Origin: Klebsiella pneumoniae
Lineage (GTDB): Bacteria > Myxococcota_A > UBA796 > SXON01
Assembly: GCA_945861635.1 (NCBI GenBank)
Contig: CAMAWH010000038.1
Location: forward strand, 1 to 47,271
Length of the DNA: 47,271 nt
Direction: 5' to 3'
The position numbers and the translations under genes were made by a program. Below the pieces are notes generated by a model that had not been told where the DNA came from, did no database searches, and saw only the letters and a program-made list of their open reading frames with translations. Shown piece after piece: positions 41,086 through 47,271 of the stretch (position 1 is the first letter of the stretch; every line of letters starts with the position of its first letter).

Positions 41086-42882
41086 TCAGGCGGGGGGTTT
41101 GTCGTCTGAGCGGCGGGCGATCCGGAGACTCAAGTCGCGCTTGCGCGCGTAGAGAGCAGAAAGCTCGATTGCGTGGTCCCGATAACTTGACTTGTCACCC
41201 GTTGTCTCGCAACGGTGCATTTCCCTGTTGATCAGGACAATTCGCGCCTCGACGGCGCGCAGTTCCAGGCGTCCAGCGAGGCTCTGCATGGCAAAGAATG
41301 CACGTTCTTCCGGGTAGAGTTGCTCGCGGGCGACGATGGCGCGCACGGTGCGCGCAACATCCGGATCGTTTTCTTCAAGACGTTCAAGTACCGCGGGAAG
41401 TGGGGTGCGCGCCATACAGAGCGCGATGGCTTCGAGCGCTCCGGCGCGATCGGTGATCCACGCCGGATCGAGTTGCGCGAGCACGGGCGCCACCTTCTCG
41501 GGAAAAAACGCGACCAGCCAGAGCACGTGGACTACGTCTTTGTCCGGGATCCAGCGGGCGGATGTCGAAACGTTGGCGGCTGCGGCGGGCGGCGCTCCCA
41601 TTCGCGCCCGGACCTGCGCCTCGTGAACGCCGAGCCAGCCGGCGGCGCGCGAAATCATTTGCCCTTGCAATTCGAAAGGTAGTTTGCGCAGCAGCGGTGC
41701 CACCGTTCCCAGTGCGCGCGCCTGACCCTCGGCCGACGAGCCCTCGCGTTCGATGCTGCGCCGGATGACCAGTTCGAGCACGGGCTCCGTGTGTTGCAGG
41801 CGTTCTTCGAATGCCGCCGCGCCGTTTTTCTGGACGTATTCGTCGGGATCCTTCGCGCCGGGCAGGTCAAGCCTGCGCGCCTCGACGCCCGCGTCGAGAA
41901 ACAGGTCGAGCGACTTCGTGGCGGCCTTCAGCCCCGCTTCATCTCCATCAAAAAGGGCAATGACACGACGAGTGAGCCGCTTGATCACCTCCATGTGCTC
42001 CACAGTGAGCGCTGTTCCGCATGGCGCGGCCGCCTCCTCGAAGCCGGCCTGCCACAGCGAGACGGCGTCAAAATAGCCCTCGACGACGATCAGTCGGTCT
42101 TTTCGCTGGACCGCAGTGCGCGCCCACGACAGTCCATAGAGCACTTTCGACTTTTCGTAGATTTCGCTCCCCGGCGAGTTCAGGTACTTCGGCGCATCTT
42201 TGTCGAGCCCGGGAAGAATGCGACCTCCGAACGCGATGGGTCGCGCGCGCTCATCGAGGATCGGAAAAATCAGCCGTTGCCGAAAGACGTCGTAGAGGTT
42301 TCCCGTTCGCTCCGAGCGCTTCAGCAGCGCCGCCTTCTCGGCAAGCTCCGGCGGGTAGCGCTCTTTCTTCAGGTAGTCGGCCAGGTTCTGCCAGCCGTCG
42401 GCCGCGTAGCCGAGGCGGTACTTGCGGGCGGTGTCCAGCGTGACGCCACGCGTCGTAAGGTAGTCCCTGCCGGGTGCACCATCTTTGCCCACCATAAGTG
42501 TGTTTTCAAAGAATTTCGCCGCCGCCTCGACGACGTCATACAGGTCTGCGCGCCGCTCGATTCGGGCCCGTTCTTCTGGCGTCGCTTCTCGTTCCTCGAT
42601 GACGATGCCCGTGGCGCCGGCCAGATCCTTGACGGCTTCCATAAAGCTCATGCCTTGGGTTTTGATCAAGAACTTGAACGCGTCTCCGCCTTCCCCGCAG
42701 CCAAAGCAGTGGTAGATCCCCTTGTTCGGCACCACGTTGAAGCTCGGCGTCTTCTCACTGTGGAAGGGACAGAGGCCGGTCCAACTCGTCCCCTTTTTGC
42801 GGAGCGTGACCGTGCGTCCGATGAGTTCCACGATATCGACCCGCGAACGGATCTCGTCCACGATGTGCCGGGGAATCGCCAT
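41086..42882 (-). CDS. dnaG: DNA primase DnaG
   Basis: 598 residues. The N-terminal CHC2 zinc domain has C38, H41, C59 and C62 ([23 protein letters not shown]). The catalytic core carries the conserved [26 protein letters not shown] and toprim motifs ([30 protein letters not shown]). A C-terminal helicase-interacting region of about 150 residues follows. It synthesises RNA primers at the replication fork with DnaB. It lies 6 nt downstream of the FNR-type gene and 52 nt upstream of rpoD on the minus strand, so the three are likely cotranscribed. Confidence 0.97.
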   Translation of the reverse strand: MAIPRHIVDEIRSRVDIVELIGRTVTLRKKGTSWTGLCPFHSEKTPSFNVVPNKGIYHCFGCGEGGDAFKFLIKTQGMSFMEAVKDLAGATGIVIEEREATPEERARIERRADLYDVVEAAAKFFENTLMVGKDGAPGRDYLTTRGVTLDTARKYRLGYAADGWQNLADYLKKERYPPELAEKAALLKRSERTGNLYDVFRQRLIFPILDERARPIAFGGRILPGLDKDAPKYLNSPGSEIYEKSKVLYGLSWARTAVQRKDRLIVVEGYFDAVSLWQAGFEEAAAPCGTALTVEHMEVIKRLTRRVIALFDGDEAGLKAATKSLDLFLDAGVEARRLDLPGAKDPDEYVQKNGAAAFEERLQHTEPVLELVIRRSIEREGSSAEGQARALGTVAPLLRKLPFELQGQMISRAAGWLGVHEAQVRARMGAPPAAAANVSTSARWIPDKDVVHVLWLVAFFPEKVAPVLAQLDPAWITDRAGALEAIALCMARTPLPAVLERLEENDPDVARTVRAIVAREQLYPEERAFFAMQSLAGRLELRAVEARIVLINREMHRCETTGDKSSYRDHAIELSALYARKRDLSLRIARRSDDKPPA

Positions 42883-42888
42883 CGACGC

Positions 42889-43644
42889 CTAGTAGTACTT
42901 TTCGAAATGAATCCGCTTGCGGTCCACGTCACGCGACTTCAGCAGCGCTTTGGTCTCCTCGATCATCGGCCCGTTGCCGCAGAGGTAAAAATGTCCATCG
43001 GGGCGGGGAAAGTCCGCCGCGACGGCGGCGGTGACCCGGCCACGGAATCCCATCCACGCATCGGATGGCCGCGAAAGACAGATCGTGTACGCGAAATCGG
43101 GGAGCAGCGTTTTCAGGGTTTCGAGTTCGTCAATCAGGAACAGGTCGCCCTCGTCACGCACGCCGAAGTAGAGGCGATAGCGGCGAGCGGGCGGGGGAGC
43201 CGTGCCGGCGCCGCGCGCCTCCGTCGTCAGCCGTGCCTGTTCGCGGAGCATCGCCCGGTAGGGGGCGACGCCTGTTCCCGTGGCGATGAACGTCACCGGA
43301 TCGACATCGTTCGCCAGGGTGAAAACTCCGTATGGCCCCTTGAACGTGTGCGCGTCTCCGATGTTCGCGACGCGCAGCATTTCGCTGGCCGCGCCGCCCT
43401 CCAAAAGCTTGATGCACAATTCCAATTGGTTGCAGTTTCCCGGCTCGGAAAATACGGAGTAGCTCCGCTCCGGCCGCGGCTTTGCCGTCGGGACGGCAAG
43501 ATTGAAGAACTGCCCGGCCCGAAACGGCATTTCACGCTCAAGATCGAACGTGTACACCAGCGTGTCACGCGCAACGGGCTCGATGCGCACGAGCGTGGCT
43601 GCGCAGGGTGGATATCGCTCGGCTCCGGTCATCGTTTCGGCCAT
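42889..43644 (-). CDS. Ferredoxin/flavodoxin-NADP+ reductase-like flavoprotein
   Basis: 251 residues. FAD-binding beta-barrel with RPERSYSVFS (the RxYS motif) at about 57-66, then a nucleotide-binding Rossmann half with VTFIATGTGVAPYRAMLRE, YRLYFGVRDEGDLFLIDELETL and HFYLCGNGPMIEETKALL. The C-terminal Tyr-Tyr (HFEKYY) resembles the aromatic end that stacks on FAD in plant-type/bacterial ferredoxin-NADP reductases. It probably shuttles electrons between NADPH and ferredoxin or flavodoxin. The start may be the first or third Met. First gene of the unit leading into dnaG and rpoD. Confidence 0.9.
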   Translation of the reverse strand: MAETMTGAERYPPCAATLVRIEPVARDTLVYTFDLEREMPFRAGQFFNLAVPTAKPRPERSYSVFSEPGNCNQLELCIKLLEGGAASEMLRVANIGDAHTFKGPYGVFTLANDVDPVTFIATGTGVAPYRAMLREQARLTTEARGAGTAPPPARRYRLYFGVRDEGDLFLIDELETLKTLLPDFAYTICLSRPSDAWMGFRGRVTAAVAADFPRPDGHFYLCGNGPMIEETKALLKSRDVDRKRIHFEKYY

Positions 43645-43704
43645 TCATCAAACGTAGCGCGCCATACGGAAGGCGCTACCCGTGCCCACTCCAGAATCAC
43701 GCGC

Positions 43705-45009
43705 TCAGACGACGACCGACAGATTCGGCGCCGGCGCCAGCGTCGGCCGGCCTTCCGTTCCACGGAGAACGTTCGCACCGAGAGCACCGAGCTTCTCTTC
43801 CAAGCGCTCATATCCGCGATCGAGGTGGTACAACCTCAGGACCTCGGTCGTGCCGCCCGCCGCGAGGCCCGCGAGCACGAGCGAGGCGGAAGCCCGCAGG
43901 TCCGTTGCCATCACCGTTGCTCCGCTCAAGTGCGGCTGGCCGTAGATCGTTGCCAGGTTGCCCGCGATCTCGACGCGCGCGCCGAGGCGCTGCAACTCGG
44001 GGACGTGCATGAAGCGATTCTCAAAAATCGTTTCTTTCACCCGTGAAACCCCGCATGCCAGCGAAAGCAATGCCATCAACTGCGCTTGCATGTCGGTCGG
44101 GAAGCCGGGGTGCGGGCGTGTCTCGATATCGACGGGTCGGCAACGGCCGCTGGCCCACGCGCGCACGAAGCCCTCTCCCCGTTCAACGCCGCATCCCGCC
44201 TGCTCCAGCACGTCGAGCACCGGCGCAAGGTCCGCGGCCCTCGCGCCGTTTACCCGAACGTCACCACCGGTGATAACACCAGCTACAAGGTAGGTTCCCG
44301 CCTCAATCCGGTCGGGCAGGATAGCATGCCCCGCCGCTGCCGGCCGCAGCGAGGTGACACCCTCGACCTCGATGCGAGCGGTCCCTGCACCCGTGATCTT
44401 CGCGCCGCAACCATTCAAGAATTTTGCCAGATCCTCAACTTCTGGCTCCGCCGCTGCATTTTCGATGACGCTGGTGCCGTCTGCCAGCACGGCCGCCATG
44501 AGGATGTTCTCCGTCCCGGTCACGGTGACCACGTCAAACACAATGTGCGCCGCGCGTAGCTTCGAAACCCTGCCGTGGACGTAGCCCCCCTCCAATTCGA
44601 AGTGGCAGCCGAGCGCTTCGAGTCCCTTCAGGTGCTGATCGATGGGACGGACGCCAATGGCGCAGCCGCCGGGAAGGGACACGTGCGCTTCGCCGCAGCG
44701 CGCGAGCAACGGCCCGAGCGCAAGGACCGACGCCCGCATTTTACGGACCAGATCGTACGGCGCTTCGCAAAAGGCCACGCGGGACGTGTCGATTCGTACG
44801 GCCGTCGGCCCCACGAGGGACGGGCACCCGATTCGCCCGAGCAGCGAAAGCATCGACGACGTATCCACCAGGTCCGGTACGTTGCCGAGCCGATGTTCGC
44901 CGGGTGCGACGAGCGTTGCGATGAGAATCGGCAGCGCCGCGTTCTTGGCGCCGGACGCCGCGACGACACCGTTGAGGGGCACACCACCGTGAATGACGAG
45001 CTTGTCCAT
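43705..45009 (-). CDS. murA: UDP-N-acetylglucosamine 1-carboxyvinyltransferase MurA
   Basis: 434 residues from ATG 45009, the usual MurA length. It begins [29 protein letters not shown], with the catalytic K22/N23 pair in GAKNAA. It carries the fosfomycin-target Cys116 in [34 protein letters not shown] and [14 protein letters not shown] are the family's other signatures. It catalyses the first committed step of peptidoglycan synthesis (enolpyruvyl transfer to UDP-GlcNAc). A longer in-frame reading to 45861 is an Arg/Ser-rich shadow of the divergent pentapeptide gene. It is separated from the reductase gene by 60 nt. Confidence 0.98.
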   Translation of the reverse strand: MDKLVIHGGVPLNGVVAASGAKNAALPILIATLVAPGEHRLGNVPDLVDTSSMLSLLGRIGCPSLVGPTAVRIDTSRVAFCEAPYDLVRKMRASVLALGPLLARCGEAHVSLPGGCAIGVRPIDQHLKGLEALGCHFELEGGYVHGRVSKLRAAHIVFDVVTVTGTENILMAAVLADGTSVIENAAAEPEVEDLAKFLNGCGAKITGAGTARIEVEGVTSLRPAAAGHAILPDRIEAGTYLVAGVITGGDVRVNGARAADLAPVLDVLEQAGCGVERGEGFVRAWASGRCRPVDIETRPHPGFPTDMQAQLMALLSLACGVSRVKETIFENRFMHVPELQRLGARVEIAGNLATIYGQPHLSGATVMATDLRASASLVLAGLAAGGTTEVLRLYHLDRGYERLEEKLGALGANVLRGTEGRPTLAPAPNLSVVV

Positions 45010-45130
45010 GAGGGGATCCGAGGAGGGAGGGCGGGGGAGGGGCGGGGGCGCGAGTATACGCCCCCGTGCACCCTGTCGAGGCTTGTCAAAGCAGGATCCG
45101 TGCCAGCGCGCCGGGCACCGCCGCGGTACG

Positions 45131-47271
45131 ATGGAAGCCGTGGCTGGTCTTGCCCTTCGCGCGCGCTGGCGCGGCGCCGATCTTCGTGGCGTCGACCTGC
45201 CGCTGTCCGCGCTCGCTGGTGCCGATTTTCGGGAGTGCGACCTTCGCGGCGTGGTGCTGGACGGTGCGAATTTGCGTCGCGCCGACCTTCGCGGTGCTCG
45301 CTTGGATGGCGCGTCCCTCGTGGGCGCCGATCTTTCCGACGCGGACCTCGATGGCGCCTGCCTGTCGGGGGCAAACGCGGCGCGCGCGGACTTCCGCCGC
45401 ACCGGTGGAATGGACGTCGTCGCCAGCGGACTCATCGCGGACGCGGCGACTTTCGACGGCGCGGAATGGATGGGCGCGGTCCTGGACGGCGCGTCGTTCG
45501 GCAAGGCGCGTGGCGTCGGCTGGCGACTCGACCGCGCGCACCTCGCCGGCGCCACCTTTTTGCAGGCCAATATTGACCGCGCCGTGCTCGACGACGCCGA
45601 CCTCTCGGGCGTCGATTTTACGGGAGCAACCCTCGTCGGAGCCGCGCTCGCCGGCGCGCGCGGTGTCCCGATCCTCGCGCAAACGGACCTCCGGCGATCC
45701 GACCTGCGCCTCGGGGCAATTCTCGCGCTCGCGCTCGACGGGGCACGCCTCGACGGCGCCCGCGTCACGGCCGATGCCGCGGGTCGGCTGCGGGAACGGT
45801 TGGAGGCGAAGGGGTGGCAGCGCCCGCTCGTCTCCCGATGGTCCGCGTCCGCGGCGCGCACGCTGCGGACGCGCGCAGGGGTCGTTGGGACGGCGCTTTC
45901 GGAGTTTGTGAACTGGCTTCAGGAGCGTCGCGCGCGGCGTCTGGCCGCGCGTGTGCCGGGCGCAAACGCGGAGGCTGCTGCCGTGCCGGATCCGAGCGCT
46001 TCCGAGGATGCCGGCGAGTTCGCGGCGGAAGCCCTCGCGCGGGACGACGCGCGCGATCGGGAGGTTGATTCATGGGAAAAGCGTGCGCGCGCCCGCATTT
46101 TGGTCCACCGCGGGGCCGCGCGATCACTCGGCGAGCGCGCGATCGGCATCGGCCGCCGCGTCGTGGCATTCTTCCGCGCGTCCGAACCCGACGACATGAA
46201 CGCCACCCCCGGCGTGGACATTTGGGCGGAATTCCCACGGGACGCTGCACAGCGTGACGCAGAAGTGCGCGATTCCGGGCGGATTGTGGACCGCCTCGCT
46301 CGCGCGGCCGTGGCGCGGGTACGCATCGACGCGCGTCGGCGCGCCGCGCGAGCGGTGGTTGCGGCAGCGCGTGCCGATCGCGAACGGCGGGCTGCCGAGG
46401 CGCGCGCGGCGTTCCAGGCGCGCCAAGACGCCCTTGCTGCCGAGGTCGTGGAGGCCGAGCGGCTCCGCAAGGAAATCGCCGCAGCGGAGAAGGCGGCGCG
46501 GGAGATCGAGGAGCGCGCGTTGGAAGAGGCCGCGATGGCGCGGCGGCAGCGTGCTGCAGAAACGGCGGCACGGGAGGCCGCCGCGCGGAGCGCGGCGCGA
46601 ACGGTCACCTCCCGGGCGCTCGGCAGCGCAGACGCGGATCGCCAAGCCGCCAGGGCCGCGGCGCGTTTGGCGATTGAAGCGGCGTCCATCGCGGAGGCGG
46701 CCGATGTTGCCCAGCGTGAAGCGGCGGCGGCCGCCATTGCGCAAGGGGACGCGGAGCGTGCCGACGCGCGCGAAGCGGCGGCGGCGCTTGCACTTTCGGA
46801 AGCCAACGCCGCGCTGGCGGAGGCGGCCGCCGCGGAACGCAACCGTATCGCCGCCGAACGCGCGGCACGAGAAGAAGCCGCAGCGGCAGCGCGCGCGCGC
46901 AGCGCCGCGGAGGCGGCAAACCTGGCGGAGGCGGCCGCTGCCGAACGCGCTCGCGTCAAGACAGATGCGGAAGCCGAGCGCGCGCGGTCGGCGGCGGAGC
47001 GCGCCGCAGCACAGGCGATCCGCGAAGCGGAGTTGGTCGCGCACGCAGCCGCCGCAGCGGCGGAGCGTGCACGCCTTGCCGAGGTGGCGGCCGCAGCGCG
47101 CGCGCGGCTCCTCGCCGCCGAAGGAGAGGAGCGCGCGCGGAAGAACGCCGAGGAGGCGGCCCGCCTACGCGCAGCCGCCGACGTGGCGGCGGCCGCGCGC
47201 GCGCTGCGTGAAGTCGAGGCGGCGGCTCGCGCGAAGGAAGCCGCCGCGGAGCGGGCGCGGGTGGAGGCCGA
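45131..47271 (+). CDS. Pentapeptide-repeat protein fused to long Ala-rich coiled coil, 3' truncated
   Basis: From ATG 45131 the frame stays open to the window edge (713 residues visible, stop outside). Residues about 14-225 form a right-handed pentapeptide beta-helix with repeats of the A(D/N)LxG type: [41 protein letters not shown], then [13 protein letters not shown] and [13 protein letters not shown] basic segment and a region with [23 protein letters not shown] follow. From about residue 380 to the end there is an almost unbroken Ala/Arg/Glu coiled coil, TolA- or tropomyosin-like in composition. No signal peptide or membrane helix is visible, so it is probably cytoplasmic. Divergent from murA with a 121-nt spacer. 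Confidence 0.8.
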   Translation, partial: MEAVAGLALRARWRGADLRGVDLPLSALAGADFRECDLRGVVLDGANLRRADLRGARLDGASLVGADLSDADLDGACLSGANAARADFRRTGGMDVVASGLIADAATFDGAEWMGAVLDGASFGKARGVGWRLDRAHLAGATFLQANIDRAVLDDADLSGVDFTGATLVGAALAGARGVPILAQTDLRRSDLRLGAILALALDGARLDGARVTADAAGRLRERLEAKGWQRPLVSRWSASAARTLRTRAGVVGTALSEFVNWLQERRARRLAARVPGANAEAAAVPDPSASEDAGEFAAEALARDDARDREVDSWEKRARARILVHRGAARSLGERAIGIGRRVVAFFRASEPDDMNATPGVDIWAEFPRDAAQRDAEVRDSGRIVDRLARAAVARVRIDARRRAARAVVAAARADRERRAAEARAAFQARQDALAAEVVEAERLRKEIAAAEKAAREIEERALEEAAMARRQRAAETAAREAAARSAARTVTSRALGSADADRQAARAAARLAIEAASIAEAADVAQREAAAAAIAQGDAERADAREAAAALALSEANAALAEAAAAERNRIAAERAAREEAAAAARARSAAEAANLAEAAAAERARVKTDAEAERARSAAERAAAQAIREAELVAHAAAAAAERARLAEVAAAARARLLAAEGEERARKNAEEAARLRAAADVAAAARALREVEAAARAKEAAAERARVEA

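Noticed and set aside
45010..45861. Long N-terminal extension of MurA
   Set aside because: The extension is Arg/Ser/Ala low-complexity sequence antisense to the pentapeptide-repeat gene; MurA starts properly at MDKLVIHGG.

Overview
The window is GC-rich bacterial chromosome and most likely comes from Myxococcota or a nearby deltaproteobacterial lineage. This rests on three secreted proteins ending in MYXO-CTERM-like tails (a Cys/Gly motif, a hydrophobic segment, then an Arg cluster), several MopE-type Asp/Cys calcium-binding repeat proteins, SUMF1-domain lipoproteins, and lipoproteins with Asp-rich linkers just behind the lipid-anchored Cys. Genes are packed tightly, and many adjacent starts and stops overlap as GTGA or ATGA. 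No transposase, integrase, phage module or CRISPR array was seen.

Layout. 1-866: 3' end of a MopE/SUMF1 gene. 867-1712: gene-free, with three copies of a 95-bp tandem repeat. 1713-3204: three overlapping genes for small, mutually similar membrane-anchored helical proteins. 3268-3823: a coiled-coil gene broken by one extra base in a C6 run. 3911-6873: an AurF-type diiron oxygenase followed by a large membrane protein. 6987-9335: a complete MopE/SUMF1 lipoprotein. 9354-12617 (minus): a four-gene overlapping operon for an ABC-2 exporter and two envelope accessory proteins. 12664-17181 (plus): an M23 peptidase, an SGNH hydrolase, a MYXO-CTERM-like surface protein and a two-helix membrane protein. 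17316-20685 (minus): a GT-C-like membrane protein and a secreted protein whose sequence pattern resembles BPI/LBP (TULIP) proteins. 20770-24276: a small plus-strand ORF, then on the minus strand a tetraheme cytochrome c, a 38-aa lipoprotein with its own sigma-70 promoter and terminator, and a beta-helix/MopE surface protein. 24326-30562: O-antigen ligase-like protein, two poorly known genes, TcdA, an amidohydrolase (minus) and a one-domain ChrA. 30599-33165 (minus): DarP and an ABC exporter pair. 33253-38477: FG-GAP/CARDB lipoprotein, RNase P RNA, a small unknown, a GT-C-like protein and an Asp-linker lipoprotein. 38493-45009: housekeeping block with a zinc-ribbon protein, tRNA-Ile(UAU), rpoD, dnaG, an FNR-type reductase and murA. 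45131 to the end: a pentapeptide-repeat/coiled-coil fusion that runs off the window.

Taken together the window is dominated by envelope and surface functions next to a core information-processing cluster (rpoD-dnaG, rnpB, tRNA, murA, darP, tcdA). The most unusual items are the BPI-like secreted protein, the pentapeptide/coiled-coil fusion, the triple LTxxQ-like paralogues, the frame-interrupted coiled-coil gene, the cysteine-less SUMF1 paralogues, tRNA-Ile(UAU), and the gene near 5008 that has no conventional start codon. All functional calls come from reading the sequence; no database search was run.
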